The notes under the pieces: model-generated
Seen by the model: the letters and a program-made list of their open reading frames with translations, nothing else
Told to the model about the DNA's origin: nothing
The model's database searches: none
Position numbers and translations under genes: made by a program
NCBI RefSeq assembly: GCF_003609575.1
Contig: NZ_MBTA01000012.1
Location: forward strand, 1 to 64,000
Direction of reading: 5' to 3'
Length of the DNA: 64,000 nt
From: Pelobium manganitolerans
GTDB lineage: Bacteria; Bacteroidota; Bacteroidia; Sphingobacteriales; Sphingobacteriaceae
Shown here: piece after piece, positions 55,722-63,691 of the stretch
How positions within the stretch are numbered: position 1 is the first letter of the stretch
Layout of the letters: every line of letters starts with the position of its first letter

Positions 55722-56114
55722 TTGAAAAAACATCTTTTGAGAAGTATTTGCGTATATATCCTGTTGCTCACTTTAACGTTCCAGTCGCTTTACCGCTGTA
55801 TCATGACTGCCGATTACGAGTTGTACGTAGCAGATTATATTGCCCAATGTATCAATAAAGATAAACCGCAGTTGCACTGTAACGGGCAGTGCGTGCTGAT
55901 GAAGAAGGTAAAAGAAGCAGAGAAAGAACAGAACAAAAAAAACTTGCTGGTTTATGAGTACAGCGCTTTGTACGTGCAAGAGGAAAGCAAAGTGCTAAAC
56001 ATGCACTGCTGGACAGAAGAATTAGAGTTACCGCAATTTCCTGTTTACCGAAGCACCTACGCCTACAACTATTACGCGTCAGTTTTCCACCCACCACTCT
56101 TAAAATTAGCTTAA
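55722..56114 (+). CDS. Small membrane-anchored CX9CX3C protein (copy 1)
   Basis: A 130-residue protein with a short basic start, one hydrophobic segment (about 7-26) and a conserved block CINKDKPQLHCNGQCVLMKK with Cys43, His52, Cys53 and Cys57. Its tail is aromatic and ends in FHPPLLKLA. The start is TTG, immediately after a -7 box; the hydrophobic segment would be lost if the later ATG were used. The block recurs in the second small protein of this operon. Cys and His in this spacing could bind a metal ion, and the copper neighbours make copper likely; no family name is known to me. Confidence 0.75.
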   Translation: MKKHLLRSICVYILLLTLTFQSLYRCIMTADYELYVADYIAQCINKDKPQLHCNGQCVLMKKVKEAEKEQNKKNLLVYEYSALYVQEESKVLNMHCWTEELELPQFPVYRSTYAYNYYASVFHPPLLKLA

Positions 56115-56233
56115 CAGCGCTTTTCTTGCAAACGTTGGCTTAAACCAAAACAGAAGCTTGGCTTTTGTTGCTCTGTGGCCGATTATGCGTTTGCCAATCC
56201 ACATTTATTGTTGTTTTCATAATCGATTTCGAG

Positions 56234-57160
56234 ATGAAACCTATTGCCATTTGTGCGGCCATTTTTTGCCTTGCCTTAAGTGCTTGCACAAAAAAGAAAG
56301 CCGACTACCAGGCCGAAATTGCCAAGGTAGTTCCAGAATATATCGAATTTAAAGAAGCCACTAGCATTGAAAGCGGCGCTTACCGCATCAGTATCGAAGC
56401 ATTAAACGGCAAGTTTTACAAAGGCTATAACGAGCTACGCATAAAGGTGAGCGATAAGCAAAGTAAGCAAGAAGTAAAGGTGTCGGCAGTTACCTTCTTA
56501 CCTATCATCACCAAAGCAGACGGTACAAAAGCTTCGGGACCGCATCGTTATCAACCGAACTATTTGGCTAGCGAGCATTACTTCAGCGGCTATGCCGTAT
56601 TTACCGATGAAAGCGGGGCTAACGGCGAGTGGGATTTGTATTTAAGTTTCGATGTGGCTAGTACAAGCTACCGCGTGCAAAAGCGTGTGCAGGTAGAGAA
56701 ACAGGCCAACAAAAACTTAAACATGGTATCGTTTAAGGCTAAAGACGGAGCAGATTATATCATCGCTTTGGTATCGCCACAAAAGCCTAAAGTTGCCGAA
56801 AACGCATTGGTAGCCGGCATTTATAGGTACAATCCGCCCCTTGACGCACCTTCGGGAGAGTTTCCAGACCCCGGCCAGTTTTCGTACGCAGAAGTCGGCG
56901 GTTACACCTTGCAGCTGGATCCGCGGATGCCCGAGCCTTCCATGGGCAACCATTCATCGCTAAACAACAAAGATTTGGTGCAAAAAGATGACGGCTTTTA
57001 CCACGGCGTGGTTAATTACACCATGACTGGCAATTGGACCCTCAATTTAATTATGCTAAACCAACAAGGCCAAATATTAAAAGGAACGGTGGTGCCAACA
57101 GATTTTACGCCCGGCGTTGAAGGCGTAAAGAGTGAATTATACATTGATATTTTATTCTAG
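56234..57160 (+). CDS. FixH/YtkA-like lipoprotein with Met/His motif
   Basis: A 308-residue lipoprotein (lipobox LSAC, Cys18) with two immunoglobulin-like domains. The first (about 40-160) resembles YtkA/FixH domains. The second (about 175-308) has LDPRMPEPSMGNHSSLNN (Met232, Met237, His240) followed by GFYHGVVNYTMTGNWTLNL, a form seen in periplasmic copper-binding YtkA proteins. The ATG giving MKPIAICAAIF was chosen; the in-frame extension upstream lacks a lipobox context. It lies between the first small Cys protein and the copper receptor, with a 4-base gap to the latter. A role in periplasmic copper binding is inferred. Confidence 0.78.
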   Translation: MKPIAICAAIFCLALSACTKKKADYQAEIAKVVPEYIEFKEATSIESGAYRISIEALNGKFYKGYNELRIKVSDKQSKQEVKVSAVTFLPIITKADGTKASGPHRYQPNYLASEHYFSGYAVFTDESGANGEWDLYLSFDVASTSYRVQKRVQVEKQANKNLNMVSFKAKDGADYIIALVSPQKPKVAENALVAGIYRYNPPLDAPSGEFPDPGQFSYAEVGGYTLQLDPRMPEPSMGNHSSLNNKDLVQKDDGFYHGVVNYTMTGNWTLNLIMLNQQGQILKGTVVPTDFTPGVEGVKSELYIDILF

Positions 57161-57164
57161 CGAT

Positions 57165-59156
57165 ATGAAGAAGAGCACCCTCACTGCCTTTTTAATGCTT
57201 TTGCTTGGGATAAAAGTAAACGCACAAGCCCCATCGATATTTAACGATAGCACCAAGTTGTTGAAAGAAGTAAAAGTAACCGCCAACGCCAAAAAGAAAA
57301 TTGAAACCGATATGAAGATGGCAGTTACGGTTGATGAATTTTTGGCCACGGCAGATAACATCAGCTTTATTAAACGTGGGGCATACGCTTGGGAACCTCT
57401 GCTAAATAACATGAGCACCGAACGCACGACGGTTACTATTGATGGGATGCACGTTTTTGGAGCCTGCACAGATAAAATGGACCCGATTACTTCTTACGTG
57501 GAAAGCAATAACCTATCTGCGGTCGACGTAACATCGGGACAAGGAGGGAATATGCACGGCGCTACTATAGGAGGCAGTATTGACATGACGAGGCGCAGCA
57601 CGCCCTTCGGGCTCGATAAAAAATGGAACGGCAGCTACCAAACTGGTTTTGAATTTAACAACAGCCAGTTTTTTAACTTGGGTAACGTGGCTTACTCTAC
57701 CGATAAATTAGTGGCCGATGGAAGCATAGCTTTCCGCAAGGCCGGTAATTATTACGATGGTTATAGCAATAAGGTAAAGCACTCGCAGTTCCAAAAGTTC
57801 AATAGCTCTTTAGGCTTAGCTTATAAAACCAGTCCGCTTTCTTCTGTAAGGCTAGATGCCATTTTTGACCGTGCAGATAATGTTGGTTTCCCCGCTTTGC
57901 CGATGGATTTATGGCTTTCGCGCGCCCTTATTACTTCTGCCACTTACAAGCAGCTTTTTAAAGACGGTTGGTTGCGCGCCTTGGATACCAAAATTTATTT
58001 TAATGCTTTAGAACATTATATGGATGATACCAAGCGTTCCGAAAACTTAGTGCACATGGATATGCCCGGTTGGAGCACCACGTACGGTATGCTGGCCAAA
58101 GCTAATTTTATCCGTGGCGATATAAGCTCGGAGGTGCAGCTGAATTTGTATGATAACCGATCTATTGCCGAGATGACGATGTATCCGCAAGACCGCAGCA
58201 AAAAAACAATGTTTGCTTATAGCTGGCCGTGGGTGACTACGCGTTATGGCGGGCTTTCTATTAATAACTCATGGGATTTTTCTGCCCGTAGCAGCTTGCT
58301 TTTCGGTGGTGCTTTGGGTTTAAATTACAACCGCTCTAAATATGTAGAGTTTAACTGGATTTTTCATCCCGGTGCGCCCCAGCAGAAAACAAGGTTGTTG
58401 CCCAGCTTGCACGCCAGCTATCAGTTAAAGCTTAACCAGTTTGATTTTTCTGTAGGTACTGGTTACGGTCACCGCGCGCCCTCTGTATCAGAAGCTTATG
58501 GCTATTACATTTATAACAGTTTTGACCGCTATGATTACATTGGCAACCCCAATTTAAAGAACGAAATTTCTTACGAAGCGAATGCCAGCGCAGGGTTTAA
58601 AAACGAAAAATTTGGGATTAAAGCCAAAGTGAATGTGTTTAGTATCCAAAACTATATTATTGGCAGGGTGCTAAGTTTAGGAAGCCCGATGAATTACCAA
58701 TCTGTAGGTGTAAAAGGCTATACATCTTTAAGCCATGCCCAGCTGTTTAACTTTAGCTTGAATGCCAATTACAATATTTTAGAAAACTTAGGCTGGAAAG
58801 GTACTTTAACCTATGCCCGCGCAACGGACGAAAAAGGTGGCAATTTGCCTTTCATCCGTCCCCTAAGCTACCAAAGTTCGCTTAGTTACCGATACCGTGA
58901 TTTTAAGTTCCAAACTTCCGTAAACGGCGATTTGGAACAGAAGAATTACAGTCCGGAGTACGGCGAAGATGCCACGCCGGCTTACACCGTTTTAAATCTA
59001 TCGGCAGATTACAGCTTTAAGCTAAAAAATGTGAGTGCCGTTTTACAGGTAGCCGCCGAAAATCTTTTGAACCAATATTACAGCACCTATGCAGATTGGG
59101 GCAACATCCCGCGCATGGGCCGTAATATTTACACCTCGTTAAAATTTAAATTTTAA
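57165..59156 (+). CDS. OprC/NosA-type TonB-dependent copper receptor
   Basis: A 663-residue outer-membrane receptor. It has a signal peptide (about 1-20), then a plug domain that follows KEVKVTANAKKK and a barrel ending in YTSLKFKF. The key OprC motifs are conserved. CxxxM is present as C101-T-D-K-M105 in IDGMHVFGACTDKMDPITSYVE. HxM is present as H284-Y-M286 in ALEHYMDD. In Pseudomonas OprC these four residues form the copper site, so copper import is likely. It starts 4 bases after the FixH/YtkA-like gene and ends 4 bases before the second small Cys protein. Confidence 0.9.
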   Translation: MKKSTLTAFLMLLLGIKVNAQAPSIFNDSTKLLKEVKVTANAKKKIETDMKMAVTVDEFLATADNISFIKRGAYAWEPLLNNMSTERTTVTIDGMHVFGACTDKMDPITSYVESNNLSAVDVTSGQGGNMHGATIGGSIDMTRRSTPFGLDKKWNGSYQTGFEFNNSQFFNLGNVAYSTDKLVADGSIAFRKAGNYYDGYSNKVKHSQFQKFNSSLGLAYKTSPLSSVRLDAIFDRADNVGFPALPMDLWLSRALITSATYKQLFKDGWLRALDTKIYFNALEHYMDDTKRSENLVHMDMPGWSTTYGMLAKANFIRGDISSEVQLNLYDNRSIAEMTMYPQDRSKKTMFAYSWPWVTTRYGGLSINNSWDFSARSSLLFGGALGLNYNRSKYVEFNWIFHPGAPQQKTRLLPSLHASYQLKLNQFDFSVGTGYGHRAPSVSEAYGYYIYNSFDRYDYIGNPNLKNEISYEANASAGFKNEKFGIKAKVNVFSIQNYIIGRVLSLGSPMNYQSVGVKGYTSLSHAQLFNFSLNANYNILENLGWKGTLTYARATDEKGGNLPFIRPLSYQSSLSYRYRDFKFQTSVNGDLEQKNYSPEYGEDATPAYTVLNLSADYSFKLKNVSAVLQVAAENLLNQYYSTYADWGNIPRMGRNIYTSLKFKF

Positions 59157-59160
59157 CCCT

Positions 59161-59541
59161 TTGAAACAGGTTATAAGTTTTTTAATGATGTTTTTAAGCT
59201 TGCTGATAGGTTTTCAGCAGGCTATCATCGTTATCAACTTTCAGCTGAACCAAAAAACAATCGAACGTGAGCTGTGCATCAATAAATTAAAACCTCAGAT
59301 GCATTGCTATGGCGTTTGCCAGCTAAAAAAGCGTTTGAAAGATGCGGAGCAGGCAAACTCTAAATCAACGGAAACGCATCATAAAGTAGAAATGCTGCAA
59401 TTGCAAAGTACAGATTTCGATTTAGAAAGCCCTATATCACAGATGCGAATCCGTAAACAAATTCATCAAATTGGTTTTTACGCAAGTCCGCATCCCAAAA
59501 TTTTTGTGCCACCGCCATCGCCCGGCTCTACTAAGGCATAA
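59161..59541 (+). CDS. Small membrane-anchored CX9CX3C protein (copy 2)
   Basis: A 126-residue protein with one hydrophobic segment (about 5-27) and the block CINKLKPQMHCYGVCQLKKR (Cys39, His48, Cys49, Cys53). It has the same C-I-N-K-x-K-P-Q-x-H-C-x-G-x-C pattern as copy 1, and a Pro-rich tail (HPKIFVPPPSPG). It also starts with TTG followed by a Lys codon. The copies bracket the lipoprotein and receptor genes, which suggests a pair with related but distinct roles. Metal binding is inferred from ligands and context. Confidence 0.78.
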   Translation: MKQVISFLMMFLSLLIGFQQAIIVINFQLNQKTIERELCINKLKPQMHCYGVCQLKKRLKDAEQANSKSTETHHKVEMLQLQSTDFDLESPISQMRIRKQIHQIGFYASPHPKIFVPPPSPGSTKA

Positions 59542-59588
59542 ATTAAAATAATCAGAAATATGAAAAAACCATCATAAAAAAATATAGA

Positions 59589-60446
59589 ATGAACACACTT
59601 AAAAAATATAGTTTCTTAATACTTGCTCTTTCTGTTTTTGTTTCTTGTAAAAAAGATAAAGATCCGGTAGCCAATAACATCAATCTGCACTTCAACAATA
59701 CCTTTAAAGATAAAACTATTGTTTTGGGCGATGCGGCATCCAGCACGGCAACTGTAAATGCCTCTGCCAATGGGCAAGTGCACCACTTTTCGGAGCTGAA
59801 ATACGTCATCAGTAATATCCGCGTAATTAAAGCGGACGGTACCGCAATACCGTACAACATTAACAATTTAGATGAGGGCGCTACCGTGATAAATCAAGCA
59901 AAAGCCCAAAGTTTAGATTACGTTTTAGGCAATATTCCGGTAGGCGAGTACAAACAAATTAAGTTTGGATTAGGCGTAAAGGCCGATTTAAACACCTTAA
60001 ACGAGGCGAAATTTCCTAAATTTTATGCGGCAGCCGGCGCAAATGATACCAAAATGATGTGGGAGTGGGGAGCCGGTTACCGCTTTACCAAAATAGAGGG
60101 TTTTTATGATACAGATAACAAAACCTTATCCATACATACCGGAAGCACGGTAGAAGGTACAAACGGCGATGAAGCTACCTATACCCAAGGTGTTGATGCT
60201 TACCGCGATATTACTTTAAGCTTGCCAAAGCTTGCCGTTGTAGGTAAAAATGCACCAAAAATCACCATCAAAGCAGATTTTGATAAACTGCTAAGCGGAA
60301 AAACCAATACCATTGCTTTGGGCGGTGACAACGCCGTACCAAGCGTTCACACGGCTGTAAACATGGTAAAATATGTTGACAATTTGGGCGGTAACGGTAC
60401 CAGCGATTTATCGGGTATGTTTTCAATTGCCAGCGTAAAAAATTAG
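59589..60446 (+). CDS. MbnP-like lipoprotein
   Basis: A 285-residue lipoprotein (lipobox FVSC, Cys20). It matches the MbnP family: INLHFNNTFKDKTIVLGD, HHFSELKYVISNIRV (His65-His66), the hallmark MMWEWGAGYRF (Trp158, Trp160) and LSIHTGS (His183). In the methanobactin producer Methylosinus, MbnP binds copper after a Trp is oxidised to kynurenine by its partner MbnH, a di-haem protein. The partner gene follows 72 bases downstream. Which Trp would be modified is not known from this sequence. Confidence 0.85.
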   Translation: MNTLKKYSFLILALSVFVSCKKDKDPVANNINLHFNNTFKDKTIVLGDAASSTATVNASANGQVHHFSELKYVISNIRVIKADGTAIPYNINNLDEGATVINQAKAQSLDYVLGNIPVGEYKQIKFGLGVKADLNTLNEAKFPKFYAAAGANDTKMMWEWGAGYRFTKIEGFYDTDNKTLSIHTGSTVEGTNGDEATYTQGVDAYRDITLSLPKLAVVGKNAPKITIKADFDKLLSGKTNTIALGGDNAVPSVHTAVNMVKYVDNLGGNGTSDLSGMFSIASVKN

Positions 60447-60518
60447 TGTTTACCATTTGGCAGATAGGAAGAGCAAGTGAAAGTTTTGCTTGCTCTTTTT
60501 AAAGAATATCAAGTCGCG

Positions 60519-61538
60519 ATGAAAAAGATAGTTTTTTTGACGGCACTTTTTTGCACATTATATGCGTGTAAACGCGATGATATTGCCGCGCCTTTTAAGT
60601 TTGATAATCCTGAAATAAGCTTAAAAATTCCGGAAGGCTTTCCTACGCTAAACAACGCTATAGAAAACAACAAGCCCACTAAATATGGTGTTCAACTGGG
60701 CGAAAAGCTATTTCATGATACACGTTTAAGCGCCAACAATACCGTTTCGTGTGCAAGCTGCCACAAACAAGGCAATGCTTTCGCAGATAATAATATCCAA
60801 GCTTTGGGTATTGAGGGTAGGGTAGGTTTGCGTAACGTGCCACCTATCCAAAACATGGCGTTTATGAAATTTTATAATTGGGACGGCGCAAAGCTGGCCT
60901 TAGAAAACCAGGTTTTAGTACCCATTATTACGCACGAGGAGATGAACTCGAGCATTTTAGAAGTGGTGGATAAAATTAAAAACGATAGCGAATATAAAGT
61001 GCTGTTTAAAAAAGCATTCGGCGATGATGCCGTTAAGCAGGAAAGGATTTACCGCAGCATTGCCCAATACGAATACACCCTAATTTCGGCAAACAGCAAG
61101 TACGACCGTGTGAAACTTAAAGGCGAACAATTTACAGAAAGTGAAGCCCGCGGTTACCAAGCCTTTAAAGTGAAGTGCGAAAGTTGCCACAGTACCGAGC
61201 TTTTTACAGACCAAAGCTTCCGCAACGTCGGTTTTCCGCTAAACCCCAGTACAGAAGAAGCCGGACGCGCACGCGTAAGCGGTGCCGAAGCTGATTTTAT
61301 GCGTTTCCGCGTACCCTCTTTACGCAATGCCGAGTACACTGCACCGTATGGCAGTTTCGGGCAGTTTGCGACCTTAATGGACGTTTTAGATTATTTTGAT
61401 AAAAGCGTGTTAGACGCGGATAACCTTGACCCCATTTTAAAGCAGAACGGCAACAGGATACCGCTTAGCGCGCAGGAAAAGCAAGACATCATCAGCTTTA
61501 TTAAAACCTTAAGTGATAAGGATTTTGTGGGGCGCTAG
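60519..61538 (+). CDS. MbnH-like di-haem peroxidase-family lipoprotein
   Basis: A 339-residue lipoprotein (lipobox LYAC, Cys17) with two c-haem motifs, CASCH (78-82) and CESCH (220-224). The MauG/CCP fold is seen in LGEKLFHDTRLSANN, LRNVPPIQNM, RFRVPSLRNAEYTAPYGS and the helical C-terminus. The ATG giving MKKIVFLTALF was chosen over an earlier TTG/GTG-rich stretch because of the signal peptide. Its place right after MbnP makes MbnH-like protein oxidation the best guess, rather than simple peroxide removal. It ends the six-gene unit. Confidence 0.88.
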   Translation: MKKIVFLTALFCTLYACKRDDIAAPFKFDNPEISLKIPEGFPTLNNAIENNKPTKYGVQLGEKLFHDTRLSANNTVSCASCHKQGNAFADNNIQALGIEGRVGLRNVPPIQNMAFMKFYNWDGAKLALENQVLVPIITHEEMNSSILEVVDKIKNDSEYKVLFKKAFGDDAVKQERIYRSIAQYEYTLISANSKYDRVKLKGEQFTESEARGYQAFKVKCESCHSTELFTDQSFRNVGFPLNPSTEEAGRARVSGAEADFMRFRVPSLRNAEYTAPYGSFGQFATLMDVLDYFDKSVLDADNLDPILKQNGNRIPLSAQEKQDIISFIKTLSDKDFVGR

Positions 61539-61622
61539 CCAATTGCGGATATTTTGGGTTTTTGGAGCGCAAGATTACTGAAATCGTTATCCCTCTTTAC
61601 CGCCACAGCAAACCATTTTTTC

Positions 61623-61630
61623 TATCTTTG
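61623..61630 (+). promoter_or_regulatory. -7 promoter box of the BatA-domain gene
   Basis: TATCTTTG matches TAnnTTTG and ends 6 bases before the ATG, so the mRNA would be leaderless or nearly so. It lies inside a longer open frame and thus decides the start. Confidence 0.6.
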
Positions 61631-61636
61631 GTAGCA

Positions 61637-63661
61637 ATGGGCTTTTTGTTTCCAAACTTCTTGTACGGGCTGTTTTTTATTGCCGTTCCCATTGCGGTGC
61701 ACCTTTTCAATTTCCGCAGGTTTAAAAAGGTGTACTTTACCAACGTTGCTTTTTTGCAATCTGTAGAAGCTAAAAGCGCTGCGGCGCGCCAGCTAAAAGA
61801 GCGTTTATTGTTGCTCGCACGTATTTTAGCCATCATTTTTTTAGTGCTTGCTTTTGCGCAACCTTATTTAAAAACAGAGCAGGCCCCGCCACAGTCCCAA
61901 AACAATGTAGTGAGTGTTTATGTGGATAATTCCTATTCTATGGAAGCGGTAAATGCACAGGGGCGCTTATTGGATGAAGCAAAACGTAGCGCAACAGACC
62001 TTACCGAAGCCTTTGATTTAAACACACGCTATCAACTGTTAACCAGTAATTTAGAAAGCAACAATACTAGGCTCTTAAGTAAAGATGAATTTCTGGAAGC
62101 GTTGGAACAAACAAAAATCACTGCTTTTTCGCCTAGCTATCAGCAGGTGGTGGCGCGGCAAAGCGTTTTTCTGCAAAATCAGCATCAAGGCAACCGTTAT
62201 GCCTTTTTAATTTCCGATTTTCAAAAGGAAAGCAATTCCAAACCTATAAAAACCGATAGCAGCATACGCCTCAACCTAGTGCCCTTAAAGGCAAATCCGC
62301 TGCCCAATATTTCGGTAGATTCTGTTTACTTCATCAGCCCATTCCACCGCGAAGGCCAGTCGGAAAGCCTAGTTTACCGGCTTAAAAACCATTCCGATAA
62401 AAAGGTAGAAAACCTTTCCGTCAGTTTAGGCATCAACGGCTCGCAACAGGCTTTGGGCACCACAAACATCAATGCAAATGCTACCGTTTTAGATACCTTA
62501 AAATTCTCGGGCTTACGGGGGCAATGGCAACAAGCCGAACTTAAAATCAAAGATTATCCCATCACGTTTGATGATCAGCTGCTTTTTGCCTTCAGTTTAC
62601 AAAAGCAAGCAAATATCACGGCGCTGTACCACCAAAAGCCGGTAAAAGCAATTGGCGCGGCTTACGGTACTGATGATTTTTTTAAGCTAACACAAATTGA
62701 CCAATCGCAACTAAATTACAGTAAACTTGCCAGCCAGCAACTGGTGATTTTAGAAAATTTAACGGAGGTTGCGCCCGGTTTAGCCCAGCAGTTGCGGCAA
62801 TATGTAAGCAACGGCGGCAGTTTAGCCGTTTTTATTCCGCTTAGCGCAGATTTGCTTAGCTACCAACGTTTTTTACAAAGCTTAGAAACAGATTTTCCGC
62901 AAAGCTTAGATAAGCAAGAAAACCGCGCCACCAATATAAATTTGCAACATCCGGTTTTTAATGATGTTTTTGAGCAGTTGCCGCAGCAGTTGGATTTGCC
63001 ACAAGCGAATATGTTTTTCCAAAGTTCTAGCCTTACGCGCAGCACTCGGCAGGTTTTGTTGCGCGGCACCGTTTCAGATAATTTATTGAGTGCTTACAGT
63101 TTGGGTAAAGGCAAAATATACCTTTCGTTTTTACCCTTGGAAGCAGAAGCCAGCAATTTTACGCAACACGCACTGTTTTTGCCCTTTTTATTCAAAGCGG
63201 CGCTGCTCAGCTTCAATCCCCAGAAAATGTATTATACGCTTGGCGCCGATGAAAATATTAGGTTAAACAGCATTCCGCTTGGCGATAAACAAGTAATGAA
63301 AATTTATGGCGAGGGCACAGAAATTATCCCCAATTATCAAAATAGCCAAGCCGGCGCAAACGTATATTTCGCGGATCAGCTGACGCGAAGCGGTTTTTAT
63401 CAGCTAAAGCTTGCCGACAGTTTATTGCAGGTTTTTGCGCTCAACCAAAATGCAAAAGAATCTGCTATGGCCTTTTATTCGGATACGGAACTGGCCCAAA
63501 AATTTGGCGTTTCAGGGGCATCCATCATCAAGGCCAAAGAAAAAATTACTGCTGCCCAAATAAAACAGTTAGCTACAGGTGCGTCGTTTTGGAAACTTTG
63601 CATAATTTTGGCGCTGGTATGTTTGGCTGCAGAAATATTTATTGTTCGGTACAAAAGCTAA
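61637..63661 (+). CDS. BatA N-terminal domain membrane protein
   Basis: A 674-residue inner-membrane protein. It opens with the BatA/DUF double-helix domain (FLYGLFFIAVPIAVHLFNFRRFKKVYFTNVAFL, then a second helix with LARILAIIFLVLAFAQPYL). A von Willebrand-like/CARDB region follows (VYVDNSYSM near the MIDAS position), and a final helix (about 650-668) ends KLCIILALVCLAAEIFIVRYKS. Such proteins are common in Bacteroidota and their function is unclear; aerotolerance (Bat) names come from related operons. The start was set by the -7 box; a frame extending 25 codons upstream is ignored. It is followed 30 bases on by a dihydroorotase-like gene. Confidence 0.82.
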   Translation: MGFLFPNFLYGLFFIAVPIAVHLFNFRRFKKVYFTNVAFLQSVEAKSAAARQLKERLLLLARILAIIFLVLAFAQPYLKTEQAPPQSQNNVVSVYVDNSYSMEAVNAQGRLLDEAKRSATDLTEAFDLNTRYQLLTSNLESNNTRLLSKDEFLEALEQTKITAFSPSYQQVVARQSVFLQNQHQGNRYAFLISDFQKESNSKPIKTDSSIRLNLVPLKANPLPNISVDSVYFISPFHREGQSESLVYRLKNHSDKKVENLSVSLGINGSQQALGTTNINANATVLDTLKFSGLRGQWQQAELKIKDYPITFDDQLLFAFSLQKQANITALYHQKPVKAIGAAYGTDDFFKLTQIDQSQLNYSKLASQQLVILENLTEVAPGLAQQLRQYVSNGGSLAVFIPLSADLLSYQRFLQSLETDFPQSLDKQENRATNINLQHPVFNDVFEQLPQQLDLPQANMFFQSSSLTRSTRQVLLRGTVSDNLLSAYSLGKGKIYLSFLPLEAEASNFTQHALFLPFLFKAALLSFNPQKMYYTLGADENIRLNSIPLGDKQVMKIYGEGTEIIPNYQNSQAGANVYFADQLTRSGFYQLKLADSLLQVFALNQNAKESAMAFYSDTELAQKFGVSGASIIKAKEKITAAQIKQLATGASFWKLCIILALVCLAAEIFIVRYKS

Positions 63662-63691
63662 CATCCCAAGCACATCAAAAGCATCCGTATT

